Shown: positions 36,400 through 47,763, numbered from the stretch's first letter. The stretch: DNA of 64,000 bases from Dolomedes plantarius (GCA_907164885.2 OU015503.1:62232720-62296719); one strand, 5' to 3'. Numbers and translations: made by a program. The notes: generated by a model from the sequence alone, not told the origin.

Positions 36400-36824
36400 T
36401 ATTTCCAGTAGATTAATGGCTTGGCCGACGGTAGGCAGCTCCACATGAGGTAGCAGTATTGCGAAATCAACTCAGGCTATGAAGTTTATACAGCCAGCGG
36501 TAAATACTTCGCATTATCGAGGCTTACATTTGAACTCGAGACACGCCCCTGAAATAGTTGGGTATTTCGCAACACGAAACGAAGAACAATGAAGGGAAAA
36601 TTAGCAGTGCATATATTTCCCAATTTAGAAAACTCGGCAATGCGCCAGGCTTATGGCGCAAAAAATGCCTTGGCGAGAATATGGAATGGCACGATTTAGT
36701 TTTACCATTTCCTATTCTTATATTTATGATTGGTGACGACTTGACGACATTCACATTTGGTGCTATGCGGTGTCCCACTAGCGGAAAAGTACCAAAAGTG
36801 CTTATAATCTAGTTTTTATCCACT
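36400..36824. other. Unannotated spacer
   Basis: Overlapping ORFs on opposite strands (36524-36812) show no recognisable domain. Confidence 0.4.
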
Positions 36825-36825
36825 A

Positions 36826-37587
36826 CTGTCCAACTACAGTACGAAGAACCACGGTTGGCATAGTGCCAAGACGATTCTATTCACGCTGTAGGTAAGGCTG
36901 CTGAGGAAGGAGGGGGAAAAGTCTCGTATACTCTCTACATTCTTTAGAATCGGTTACTAACTGCGCTTGCTTGCTTTTTCCTCGTCTTTTATTTTGATTA
37001 TTATATTAAAATTACTGGATCCTTTACCCAACACAACTGCTCGGAATAAGCCGTTCCGTAGTGATTGTAAACGTATAATACACAATGTAATTAAATTGTG
37101 TGATAAAGAAGCACTAGAAGGAAATGTTATTGTTCCACTTTCGCAATCCCTAAAGAGAACTAGTGAAATGACCGGGATATCAATGTCCAGTGTAAAAAAG
37201 AATACGCAGAGAAGCAAAGGGTGAAGAAACTCCAAAATTTGTATCTCCAAGGAAACGTCAGAAAAAAAGAACCACCGAAAACGTAGCTTTAGATAATTTT
37301 GATTGTGATGTAATCCAAAAATATCCACTCCTATAAAACTCCTATTTTTTAAACACATTTGCTTCTTTCTTTTTATTATTTTGAAATTATTATTCACATA
37401 TTCGATCAAAAATAAAGTTTTAAAAAATAACTTTAAAATTGCGGACAAAAAGCAGTCTGAAATACATTCCATATTTCATAAACAAACACATCCGAAAATA
37501 TGACGTTTTCCACTATTTTCTAAGTAGACTAGCTTTTCCGCCGCTTGCGTAACAGCTTCCAGAGACCTTGCTTCCGTGGTTGGACAG
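36826..37587 (+). mobile_element. Probable DNA-transposon derivative with short TIRs
   Basis: 'CTGTCCAACTAC' at the left and inverse 'CTGTCCAACCAC' at the right, each next to TA. The interior carries the N-terminal transposase-like ORF below and no catalytic region. Confidence 0.5.
36994..37340 (+). pseudogene. N-terminal HTH remnant of a transposase-like protein
   Basis: 'RSDCKRIIHNVIKLCDKEAL' followed by 'PLSQSLKRTSEMTGISMSSV' is a pattern I know from N-termini of arthropod Tc1/IS630-like transposases (a helix-turn-helix with 'TGIS'). A frameshift near 37200 separates it from 'SPRKRQKKRTTENVALDNFD', which continues the same family pattern (basic patch, then 'LDxFD'). Nothing of the DDE domain follows. 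Whether it was ever part of a longer gene here is unknown. Confidence 0.5.
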
Positions 37588-38228
37588 TAGGACTTGAAAA
37601 TAACATCACTCAGATGGAACCTTATTTGCGTTGCACTGCCGAAGCCATTTTCTAAAGTTTTCCATCACTCTGTGGGTCATCTCTATGAGAACGGCGGCAA
37701 CTTTCGAAACGATTATCGAACTCACGGACTCGGTGTACATTTTCAGGTGTTCTTATCTTCCGAACACTTGATTACCTCGGAAATGCAGACCCACTTGCTC
37801 TCACGTCAGAAACCCATCACAGGATTGTTGCTCGATCCGGAAAGGCATCAGTTGGGTAGAGCCCGAAGCACATCCTAAATGCCTTCTTTGTAGCTATTAC
37901 AGAATCATTTTCCTAAATCGCCTCGATAACGAAACCACAATGCTCACCCGACCAACTCATGGTGTCTACTGACAACTAGGAAACCATCCCGAACTGTTTA
38001 ACCCCCCCCCCCTCTCGCTGTCCTACCCCTACCAAACTCATGTCAGTAATCTTTAGAAATGTGAGAATCCATTCTGTCGCACCCTGTAGTTTTCACCAAC
38101 ATTTTCTATTCAAGTGTCCTCGCATTATTAAGAGAGGAGGATGTAGAAGAGTCCTCTTTTCTACGGCTACCTCTCAAAATGACCAATTTTTCTCGGAATC
38201 ATTACCGGCCGCCTTCGAGAAATTTAAT
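37588..38228. other. Unannotated spacer
   Basis: A 94-codon ORF at 37594-37878 has no recognised motif. A C homopolymer lies near 38002. Confidence 0.4.
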
Positions 38229-38245
38229 ATATATATATACATATA

Positions 38246-38536
38246 TGTGAGAATTCAATGAGAAACCCCTGGACACCTACCTACATCCCTCCCCGACGCG
38301 TCGCCAGAGGAGAAACACCAGTGACGTAGATGATGACATCACGCGTTGCCAAACGCGCGAAGAGAACCTGGATTACATTCGAAGACGAGCGCTCTCGACG
38401 GCTGGCGCGTAAATAATGATATTAAGATGCTATTTTCTTTAAATGTTTACATGTAATTGTCCTTAGTATTTTATTAAATGTATGTTTGTCAAGTTCGACT
38501 CTTCATTGGAAGTTTCAAGCAGTGTGGTTCTTTATA
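38246..38536 (+). repeat. 5' LTR of Gypsy 2
   Basis: Opens TGTGAGAATTC and ends about GGTTCTTTATA. The exact 3' border is ambiguous by 1-2 bp because of following T/A. Confidence 0.93.
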
Positions 38537-38538
38537 TT

Positions 38539-38553
38539 TGGGCGCCTCGGCCG
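38539..38553 (+). promoter_or_regulatory. Primer binding site of Gypsy 2
   Basis: TGGGCGCCTCGGCCG starts two bases after the LTR, the expected place and TGG start for tRNA priming. The tRNA is not determined and differs from that of Gypsy 1. Confidence 0.65.
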
Positions 38554-38657
38554 TGGATGTGAAATATATATTAGGATAGAACCACGGTGATAAAGACTTC
38601 GGATTAATTCTGGAGTAACGGTGAGTAAAGTTTCAGATATTTTTAAATTGGTAAAAT

Positions 38658-41600
38658 ATGAATCTTGAAGATATCCCAGAATTGGAGGTTGCACTGAAGA
38701 AAGAGAAAGTATCTAACATAAGATGTTTATATAAATTAATTTTCAAGAACGATGGCGATCGACAGAATCGCAAAAAGTTACGGAAGTTTGAAGGCTTTGA
38801 ATTTTCACCCGGTGATAAGCTATATAAAGAAAGACTTGAATTTACAGACAAGAACTTTTCACTTAATGAATTAATTACTATTTGTAATACGCTAAGTATA
38901 AAAAATGACGGCGCGAAACCAGAAGTTGTTGAAAGAATAATAAGTTGTTTATGCGATTTAAGTGTTCTAAAGAATAATATTATTAATGAAGAATCAGAAG
39001 ATGATTCATCTGAAAGTGAGGACGATAATGACAGCACTAATGAACAATCCTCCGTGCAATCTTCGGTTCCGAATCAAAACTTTTCGAAAATGTCTATTAA
39101 CTTTAGTGATATAGAGAATATTATTGCTCCATTTGAAGGTCACCCATATGAAAGTATTGAAAAATGGGTAGATAATTTTGAAGATGTGATTAATTTGTTT
39201 AAATTAACCGATTTACATAAATTAGTTTTCGCTAAAAGATGTTTGGCTGGAAAGGCTAAGTTGTTCATACAAAGCGAAAGTAAAGTGAATTCTTGGGAAA
39301 GATTAAAAAAATTATTGATTTCTGAATTTGGTGTAGAGTGTAATTCTGCCGAATTGCATGAAATGTTGACAAAACGTAAACTAGGCGATCACGAAACATT
39401 AGATGAGTATTTTTTGACGATGAAACAATTGTGTAATAAAGGTAATATAGAAGATGCTGCATTAATTCAGTACGTGATTAGTGGAATCCCTGACTCTGTA
39501 ACTGGAAAATCTATATTATATGGTTGTCAAAATGTTTCAGAATTTAAGCATAAACTTAAAATTTATGGTAAAATGCGAGAAGATATGGCTAAGAGTAAAC
39601 ACTTTAAATCGAAATTCGAAAATTCTAAGCCGAAATACGAAAGTGAGAACAGAGTCAAGTCGAAAACAGAAAACGAAAGTAAATTCAGATTCCAAAAACA
39701 AAACTTAGACATTCGCTGTTACAATTGTGGGACAAGGGGGCACCGTTCTAACGAGTGCAGAAATAAGGTGAAGTGTTTCCGCTGTAATGCCTGGGGGCAT
39801 GTGTCACGTGACTGTAATGTTAAAAACGAAGCATCACATGTAACTGTTGAAAGAAATGTTAATTTTTCAAATTTGTTAACCAAGACTGTAGAAATTTGCA
39901 ATCTAAATTTATCGGCTCTCATAGATACAGGTAGCGAAAAAACATTGATGAAAAAGAACGTTTATTCTAAAATAATCGACGCTCCAAAATTAGAGAATAT
40001 AAATGTTACATTAAGTGGTTTGGGAAATACTTCAATTAAACCGTTGGGTACTTTTAAAACAACTCTCAATATCGATAATACAGAGTATGAAGCTAATATT
40101 TACGTAATTGATGATTACGCCTTGCACTTTGGTCTAGTTATAGGTACTGATATTATTCAGCAATGTACATTGACCGTGTCAGAAAAACAAATCAAAATGG
40201 TGAAAAAATGCGATGATTTCTATGTCATGGGTGTGACAGGATGTTTATTAGAAACGGGAGCGGTAGACCTGTCTCATATCATAAACAGTGAAGTAAAAGC
40301 GGAAATGTCAGACCTCATCGAAAATTTTCGCCCTAATAAAACAAAGTCGGTAGGCGTAGAAATGAGTATTTCGCTGTCAGATCAAATTCCCGTCGCTTTG
40401 CCACCAAGACGCATGGCGCCAATCGAGAAGAGAATTGTTGAAGAACAGCTGACACAGTGGCTAGAAAATAAAATTATTCGCAAAAGTACATCTGCGTTTT
40501 CCTCCCCCGTTGTTTTGGCAAGAAAAAAAGATGGTTCTGCTAGGTTGTGTATAGATTATAGGCAACTAAATAAAAAGATAATACGTGAGCATTTTCCGTT
40601 ACCATTAATTGAAGACGTCATTGATAGTCTGCAGTCTGCATCTGTGTTTACGCAGTTAGATCTGAAAAACGGTTTCTTTCATGTCAACATAGAGGAAGAG
40701 AGCAGGAAATTCACGTCGTTCGTGACTCACGAAGGCCAATACGAATTTTGTAAAGTGCCGTTCGGACTCTCTAACTCACCATCCGTGTTTCAGAGATATA
40801 TTTATAATGTTTTTCGGGACTTGTTAAAGGACAAAACAGTCGTGTTGTATATGGATGACATTTTAATTCCCTCGAAGGATGAGGCAGAAGGAATTCAAAA
40901 AATAAAACGCGTTTTCAAAACAATTTCAGAATACGGCTTAGAACTGAATATTAAGAAATGTAATTTTTTAAAACGCGAGATTGAGTTTTTGGGATACAAA
41001 ATTAAAGATGGAAAATTATACCCTTCTCCATATAAAACGAAAGCCGTTATGAACTTCCAAGAACCAAAATGTGCCATGGATGTACAGAAATACTTAGGAT
41101 TAACCGGATATTTCAGGAAGTTTATACGTGAGTATTCCATAATTGCGAAGCCACTTAGTGACTTGTTAAAGAAAGATCGCATGTTTCAATTCGGTACAAA
41201 AGAAAGACATTCATTTAACGAACTAAAACGTATTATGTGTTCAGAGCCGGTATTAAGTATATATAACCCTAAAAGTGAAACCGAAATTCACACCGACGCC
41301 AGTATTGATGGGTATGGGGCTGTCTTATTCCAGAGATCAATCGTCGATAATCAACTTCATCCAGTTTACTATATGAGTAGGAAGACGACGGAAACTGAAC
41401 GTAAATATTCGAGCTATGAATTGGAGGTTATGGCCGTTATACAAGCTCTGAAGAAATTCAGGACATATGTGCTAGGAATCCCATTTAAGATCGTGACTGA
41501 CTGTAACGCATTTAAATTAACCATGAGCAAGAGAGATATTTCTAGTAAAATCGCTAGATGGGTTTTAATGTTACAAGATTATAACTATACAATCGAACAC

Positions 41601-42872
41601 AGACAGGGCACTCGTATGAGGCACGTTGATGCTCTCAGCAGAAATCCTATTTGCATGGTCGTCCAAGATAGTGTGTCTTTAAAAATTATGCGCGCGCAAG
41701 ATACTGATGAAAACATAAAAACGATAAGAGAAATTCTGAAAACAAATCAGTACGAGGATTATCTAGTTAAAGGGAACATTCTTTACAAGTGTGTTAATGG
41801 AAATGACTTGTTAGTCGTACCCGAAGATATGCAAATGAATATCATAAAGAATGCGCATGAAAAGGGTCATTTTGCTGTAAAGAAGACAGAAGAAAATTTA
41901 AATAAGGAATTTTATATCCCCAGAGTTAAACAAAAAATTGAGAAATATATTGCTAACTGTATAACTTGTATTCTGTCCAATAGAAAGCGGGGTAAACAGG
42001 AAGGAGAATTACACCCGTTACCTAAAGATGAAATCCCATTAGAAACGTATCACATTGATCATTTAGGGCCGTTGGAAAGCACGAATAAAAATTACAAGCA
42101 TATCCTATGTATTATTGATTCTTTCACAAAGTTCGTTTGGCTCTACCCCACTAAATCTACTACTAGCCGCGAAGTTATTTCAAAATTGGAAATCCAAAAA
42201 AGTGTTTTCGGTAACCCGACTCGAATTATATCCGATAAAGGATCCGCGTTCCATTCAAAAGAATTCGACGACTACTGCTTATCTGAAAATGTTCAACATG
42301 TTTGCGTCACCACAGGACTTTCCCGAGCGAATGGGCAAGTCGAGAGACTGAATTCCATCGTCATATCTGTGATCTCGAAATTATCAAAAGATGACCCTAC
42401 AAAGTGGTACAAATTTGTCCCGACAGTGCAACAGATAATTAACGCCACTTACCAGCGAAGTATAAATTTGACGCCTTTCGAGTTGCTCGTAGGTGTAAAA
42501 ATGAAGCAGAAATCGGATCTCAAGATTAAAGAAACGATTGAAGAAGAGGTACGACGAGAATTTTCAGAATCGAGAGAAACGCTCAGAAAAGAAGCAAAGA
42601 AGCAAATCTTGAAAGCCCAAGAAAGTAACAAAAAGAATTATAACCTAAGAAGAAAATCACCGAGGAAGTATTCAAAGGATGATGTCGTAGCCATTAAAAG
42701 GACTCAGTACGGCACAGGTCTAAAATTGAAATCTAAATTTCTTGGACCTTATAAGATCTTAAAAGTGAAGGGCAACGATACATATGACGTTGAAAAAGTT
42801 GGCTTTTTTGATGGGCCAATGCACACAAGCACGTGCGCTGAGTATATGAAGCCATGGTCCGACGTATTTTAA
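38658..42872 (+). CDS. Gypsy 2 gag-pol polyprotein, complete
   Basis: 1404 codons with no stop or frameshift, expected to be cleaved into Gag, protease, reverse transcriptase/RNase H and integrase. In order: a SAP-like motif (about residues 67-100, 'SLNELITICNTLSIKNDGAK'), an acidic linker (110-128), capsid-like Gag (150-300), two CCHC knuckles (C354-C357-H362-C367 and C373-C376-H381-C386), protease 'LIDTGSE' (423), reverse transcriptase with 'LYMDDIL' (731), RNase H 'HTDASIDG' (D880), integrase zinc binding (H1067, H1071, C1101, C1104), a catalytic triad D1134, D1193, E1229 (35 residues between the last two), and a GPY/F-like 'KFLGPYKILK' near the end. All catalytic residues are present, so function is plausible. 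The ATG at 38658 is the first in frame, 120 bp after the LTR. Confidence 0.98.
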   Translation: MNLEDIPELEVALKKEKVSNIRCLYKLIFKNDGDRQNRKKLRKFEGFEFSPGDKLYKERLEFTDKNFSLNELITICNTLSIKNDGAKPEVVERIISCLCDLSVLKNNIINEESEDDSSESEDDNDSTNEQSSVQSSVPNQNFSKMSINFSDIENIIAPFEGHPYESIEKWVDNFEDVINLFKLTDLHKLVFAKRCLAGKAKLFIQSESKVNSWERLKKLLISEFGVECNSAELHEMLTKRKLGDHETLDEYFLTMKQLCNKGNIEDAALIQYVISGIPDSVTGKSILYGCQNVSEFKHKLKIYGKMREDMAKSKHFKSKFENSKPKYESENRVKSKTENESKFRFQKQNLDIRCYNCGTRGHRSNECRNKVKCFRCNAWGHVSRDCNVKNEASHVTVERNVNFSNLLTKTVEICNLNLSALIDTGSEKTLMKKNVYSKIIDAPKLENINVTLSGLGNTSIKPLGTFKTTLNIDNTEYEANIYVIDDYALHFGLVIGTDIIQQCTLTVSEKQIKMVKKCDDFYVMGVTGCLLETGAVDLSHIINSEVKAEMSDLIENFRPNKTKSVGVEMSISLSDQIPVALPPRRMAPIEKRIVEEQLTQWLENKIIRKSTSAFSSPVVLARKKDGSARLCIDYRQLNKKIIREHFPLPLIEDVIDSLQSASVFTQLDLKNGFFHVNIEEESRKFTSFVTHEGQYEFCKVPFGLSNSPSVFQRYIYNVFRDLLKDKTVVLYMDDILIPSKDEAEGIQKIKRVFKTISEYGLELNIKKCNFLKREIEFLGYKIKDGKLYPSPYKTKAVMNFQEPKCAMDVQKYLGLTGYFRKFIREYSIIAKPLSDLLKKDRMFQFGTKERHSFNELKRIMCSEPVLSIYNPKSETEIHTDASIDGYGAVLFQRSIVDNQLHPVYYMSRKTTETERKYSSYELEVMAVIQALKKFRTYVLGIPFKIVTDCNAFKLTMSKRDISSKIARWVLMLQDYNYTIEHRQGTRMRHVDALSRNPICMVVQDSVSLKIMRAQDTDENIKTIREILKTNQYEDYLVKGNILYKCVNGNDLLVVPEDMQMNIIKNAHEKGHFAVKKTEENLNKEFYIPRVKQKIEKYIANCITCILSNRKRGKQEGELHPLPKDEIPLETYHIDHLGPLESTNKNYKHILCIIDSFTKFVWLYPTKSTTSREVISKLEIQKSVFGNPTRIISDKGSAFHSKEFDDYCLSENVQHVCVTTGLSRANGQVERLNSIVISVISKLSKDDPTKWYKFVPTVQQIINATYQRSINLTPFELLVGVKMKQKSDLKIKETIEEEVRREFSESRETLRKEAKKQILKAQESNKKNYNLRRKSPRKYSKDDVVAIKRTQYGTGLKLKSKFLGPYKILKVKGNDTYDVEKVGFFDGPMHTSTCAEYMKPWSDVF

Positions 42873-43310
42873 GTTAAAGATAGAAGTTAATAAGAAAATA
42901 ATATCCAGATGTATAGAACTTTCCCGACTTTTGACTTTTAACCGACAATGACTTGAACGACGAATTTAAAATATGTGTTACAGAAGAAGACGTAAGATGC
43001 TAAAATTAAGACGACACTAATGACGACAGATGTAAAACGACGTTATGCATGCAAGCGGAATTAGAATTTAAAAAAGAAGACGTAACGACGATTGCCAGTT
43101 TTAAGCTCCACCATGTTGGACTTGGAACAACGACGTACCCAAAATTTTCAAGACGTTGATGGGATTGAATCCTGTCTATCCTTTCATGACGGACATTCTC
43201 TTTCTGTTTTGCTTTGTTTCTTTTTTTTTGTTCCAGATGACGATTAACCGAAGACGACGATAAGTTCCAGATGACGGTGTGGGCACCGACCTGTCAGGAA
43301 AGGCCGAACT

Positions 43311-43601
43311 TGTGAGAATTCAATGAGAAACCCCTGGACACCTACCTACATCCCTCCCCGACGCGTCGCCAGAGGAGAAACACCAGTGACGTAGATGATG
43401 ACATCACGCGTTGCCAAACGCGCGAAGAGAACCTGGATTACATTCGAAGACGAGCGCTCTCGACGGCTGGCGCGTAAATAATGATGTTAAGATGCTATTT
43501 TCTTTAAATGTTTACATGTAATTGTCCTTAGTATTTTATTAAATGTATGTTTGTCAAGTTCGACTCTTCATTGGAAGTTTCAAGCAGTGTGGTTCTTTAT
43601 A
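43311..43601 (+). repeat. 3' LTR of Gypsy 2
   Basis: Nearly identical to the 5' LTR. The preceding 'AGGAAAGG' is the best purine tract available, though not adjacent. Confidence 0.93.
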
Positions 43602-43609
43602 TATATATA

Positions 43610-43646
<37 letters not shown>

Positions 43647-43671
43647 GTGAGTGAGTGAGTGAGTGAGTGAG
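43602..43671. repeat. Compound microsatellite (TA)n(TG)n(AG)n(TGAG)n
   Basis: Four consecutive simple repeats directly after the 3' LTR. Confidence 0.96.
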
Positions 43672-44056
43672 ATATCTGTCTTTGCTGTGCAAGGGGTGTT
43701 AAGTCCAAAATGCGCTATAATGAGTTAGTAAACCAGGCATGTTTGAAAAATCAAGGCTACTGCAGGGTACAAAAAATTAAGTCCATTTCCACTCGTAAAT
43801 ATTTTCAATCATGAGGGAAAATTTGGGGTATGTGAAACAAAACACAAACATGTTAGTGTTAAAGGGGTTATGTCCCAATCAAGGACTTAACACTCTTTAC
43901 TCAACAAAAATAAAATTGGAAAAATTTACTTAAAAAAAATAATAAAAAATTAAACATAAAACAGCTGACTATACAAAAGCCTTCAATTTCAGTTCCGTCT
44001 TTCTCAAAACTGTGATTTTGGACTTGGCTCTTTTTTCACAGCAAACACAGATATCT
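43672..44056. mobile_element. MITE-like element with 19-bp inverted ends
   Basis: 'GATATCTGTCTTTGCTGTG' at 43672 and its inverse with one mismatch at 44037-44056. Another inverted copy of the end, 'ATCTGTGTTTGCTGTG', lies at 44090-44106 beyond a (TATC)n. Inside, 'GGTGTTAAGTCC' and 'GGACTTAACACTC' form a second inverted pair. Noncoding. Confidence 0.6.
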
Positions 44057-44166
44057 ATCTATCTATCTATATATATATATATATATATCTATCTGTGTTT
44101 GCTGTGTGTATGTGTTTATATATATGTATATATATATATATGTGTGTGTATATATATATATATATG

Positions 44167-44221
<55 letters not shown>

Positions 44222-44242
44222 ATATATATATATATATATATA

Positions 44243-44290
<48 letters not shown>
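44057..44290. repeat. Compound (TATC)n / (TA)n / (TG)n microsatellite
   Basis: Simple repeats with a short inverted copy of the MITE end inside. Confidence 0.94.
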
Positions 44291-44292
<2 letters not shown>

Positions 44293-44991
44293 TTTTAAGC
44301 GGTGTTAAAATAATTGTGAGATCTGATACCGGTAATATATCAAAGTCATACTTGGACGTGCTTTATTTGTTTTTCTTGTGCTAACAAACATCAGTGTGAA
44401 ATTCAACGAAGAATGTAAAAATAATAGGAAAAGACCAAATGGACCTCTTCTTTAATGGCAGTGAATATGCAATACATTTTAAGTGCTCATTAGTTCAGTA
44501 AAACCCAGGTTGAGCGTAAGCCTGCCAAAAAGCATTCAAACCACATCTTAAGGTTATATCATTTGCCACACCCTGTGTAAAATATTCTGGTACTCAAATT
44601 CCTTGCGTATTCTTTGATCAGGTCCTGGTCTTTATTCTCTGTGAGAAACCATCAATTCGACACACAAAATGAAGCACATTTTAAACACAAAAAAACAACA
44701 TTTAACAATCTGCGACGTTTGGATTTCAGACTTTGTCTAAACAGACGCCATTACATTTCAGAGCAATTGTTCTTTCTTAAAATCTATCGGGCGACGCAGC
44801 GCCCTCTATAATAACAAATCTTTACACCCTGTATTATTGAAAATTTTTGCTAGCTAAAAAAATACAGAATTGCAAAATTGTCAAAGTTATAACAGTAGAA
44901 CTTCAGAGATTAAAAATTATTCATATTACGATTTTCAGTTACATGGAACGTTAGCTCTACGATATTTTGCTAATCTAACTAGGACAGTTTA
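44291..44991. other. Unannotated spacer
   Basis: Two 'ACACCCTGT' boxes (44570, 44823) may mark a decayed element, but no inverted pair is convincing. No gene. Confidence 0.35.
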
Positions 44992-45940
44992 TTAAGGGGA
45001 CTCGGTACCAAAAATTTTATTTTTGTAAATAACAATAATATTTAAGTTTTTGGATGATGTTTCAATAAAGCATAATCATTACATACAATAATATACCTTA
45101 AATTGATAATACAATAGTAACTTTTTTTTAAAATTTAATTTTTTTTAAATTTTTTAACACTTTTAAAATTTCTTCTTCTTTTTTAATTTTGGTGTTTGAA
45201 ACAAGATTTTTTTATCTTATACTCAGGGTACTCTTTTCTACAAAAGTAAGCATCAGAATTTTTGATATAAAAATTAGATCGGAAGAATAAAATTAATAAT
45301 TGGATGTCTATGGAAAAAACCCTTGAAAATAGCATATATTTCAAATTCACATTAAAAAAAATTTTTTTTTAAAGATATCAAAAAATAAGATGCTTACTTA
45401 TCATTAATAGCATCTAAAGATACACTAAAAAAAGTTTGAGACAATTTGCTGAAATATTCTGGAAGCCTTAGCATTTTGATTATATAGGAAATCTGAAAAA
45501 TTACGAACTGAGAAAAATGAGTTTAAACATTTCATTTACAAAGAAACAATACTAAATTTTATCCAAATGTCTCCAAACTTTTTCTCAATGAATAATGGAA
45601 CATTTTTTTAGTTTTCCTCACCAGAAGAAAGTGTTAGATGTTAAAATCATGGAATTAGAAGCTAATGTATATGGTAGCACTTAGTTATTAAATAAACAAA
45701 ATTGCACATTTTCAGTAGAAAAATACCCCACAATTGCAAAAGTAGACATTATAATCATTTTTAATTTGTTATATATATATATATATGTATATATGTGTGT
45801 GTGTGTGTGTATAATAATTATACTTATTCAATAAATCATGATAAATTATTAATAAAATAAAATCATACCTCATATTTATATTTAAATTAAATGTAAATAC
45901 CAATACTTAAAAAATGTCATAATTATTTAAAGGGCACCAA

Positions 45941-46225
45941 TTATAAATTTAAAAATAAATACTTAAATGTGCTTCTTCGCAATCTAAAAGAATTTTTTCG
46001 CAAGTCTAACATTTTTGCAAGTCTGGCAGTCTGGTACCCGAATTTTAGTTCTAGAGTTTTATGAATTTCTCTTAGAGTAGAAGTGACACCTTTATTATAT
46101 TCACAAATCACTTCCCCCACTGATCTATGTACACGCTTTTTGAACACAAATATGTCTTTCGAACACCTAGCCCATATCATACTATGCAAGCTTTCATTTG
46201 CATTATTAATTTTTGCATCTGATAC
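45941..46225 (-). pseudogene. C-terminal remnant of a Kolobok / Mutator-like-domain transposase
   Basis: The minus strand reads 'NNANESLHSMIWARCSKDIF' and then 'VFKKRVHRSVGEVICEYNKG'. The pattern 'NES.(N/H)S.IW.RCPK..F', followed by a helix ending 'fN.G', is characteristic of the C-terminal part of Mutator-like-domain (PF20700-type) transposases found in TTAA elements. Only this part is legible; upstream is occupied by a palindrome and low-complexity sequence. The ATG of the open frame (46189) is not a real start. Confidence 0.6.
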
Positions 46226-46251
46226 ATCTTTCTAAAAGACCATTTGATGCC

Positions 46252-46305
46252 AGTCTTTGATAGACAGGAAATATTTTGGCAAATATTTCCTGTCTATCAA
46301 AGACT
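46252..46305. repeat. 25-bp perfect palindrome with 4-nt loop
   Basis: 'AGTCTTTGATAGACAGGAAA'+'TATTT' pairs with its exact inverse after TGGC. A second 'ATCAAAGACT' follows. Extruded, it would be a long hairpin. Confidence 0.95.
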
Positions 46306-46604
46306 ATCAAAGACTGGAAATATATCCTGGTTAATTGGTGTACCAACATGAAACACCAGAGAGTGTAAAAACCAGAGAGTTGGTTAGTTTTTCAACTGTA
46401 AACAATGAAGTAGGTGTGGCATTTAAAGGGACATTTAAAAACAGAGGTTTGCGAAATTAACCATATCTCCTTTACTATTAATCAGATCATCAAGAAATTT
46501 AGTCAGAATGTTCTACAGATGTTAAGGTTCATTTTGGGGTAAAAATCTGCAATTCGACAATTTTATCATTTTTTGTCAAAATGAGAGGTACTGAGTCCCC
46601 TTAA

Positions 46605-47080
46605 AAAATAAGGATGCATATTGAATAACAAGTATCTTCACTCCCTGTGAAAAGTATATTCTTCCGTATACCCAATGCTTGAAATTTTCTTAAGCAGGTT
46701 TTTTCGATTTGCCGTATGGTATGGACAGAAAATATATATTTCTCCGTTTGTTCTTTTTGTCCTCCGACAGCACCATCCATAACATCAGAGTTATTATTTG
46801 TTTTATTTTATACCTCGCTAGAGAGTTCTATAGCCATACTTTTTTCAGCCTATAAAAATCGTCTAAAGTAATTTGAGTCTTTTAAAGGTAAGTATAAACC
46901 GGGAGGATAAAAATAAATGTAATATAAAGTTTATGGGTGTGATATAGTATTCTGACATTACATGTTTCAAATCTAACAATGTTTTTGTTGTATTTGTAAA
47001 ATTTTATTATATTAGTAACGCTAAGATACTTTTCAGCTGAACGCTTTACATCAATACATACATACATGCATAAACACACA
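46605..47080. other. Unannotated spacer
   Basis: Nothing recognised. Confidence 0.45.
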
Positions 47081-47720
<640 letters not shown>

Positions 47721-47754
<34 letters not shown>

Positions 47755-47763
47755 GTATATGTA
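47721..47763. repeat. (TA)n microsatellite
   Basis: Abuts the left end of the Tigger element. Confidence 0.9.

Larger units (their letters stand above)
38246..43601 (+). mobile_element. Ty3/Gypsy retrotransposon 2, intact and probably recent
   Basis: About 5356 bp with two ~291-bp LTRs (38246-38536, 43311-43601) that I find to differ at one base (A at 38421, G at 43486), a primer binding site, one uninterrupted gag-pol frame and a 438-bp 3' untranslated segment. It is inserted between TA repeats, so the target duplication cannot be told from the repeat. No envelope-like gene. Confidence 0.97.
44996..46600 (-). mobile_element. TTAA-flanked Kolobok-like element
   Basis: TTAA at both borders (44992-44995, 46601-46604), with ends 'GGGGACTCGGTACC' and inverse 'GGGGACTCAGTACC'. 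On the minus strand it carries the remnant below. Kolobok is a superfamily with TTAA target sites and a transposase related to the 'Mutator-like' domain, and both features are met here. A shorter relative is at 58416-59160. Confidence 0.65.

Noticed and set aside
36957..37472. 171-codon minus-strand ORF
   Set aside because: Antisense to the HTH remnant; no motif of its own.
38633..39037. 134-codon minus-strand ORF
   Set aside because: Shadow of the Gypsy 2 Gag frame.
44570..44831. Element bounded by ACACCCTGT boxes
   Set aside because: The two boxes are in the same orientation and no inverted pair or target duplication supports an element.
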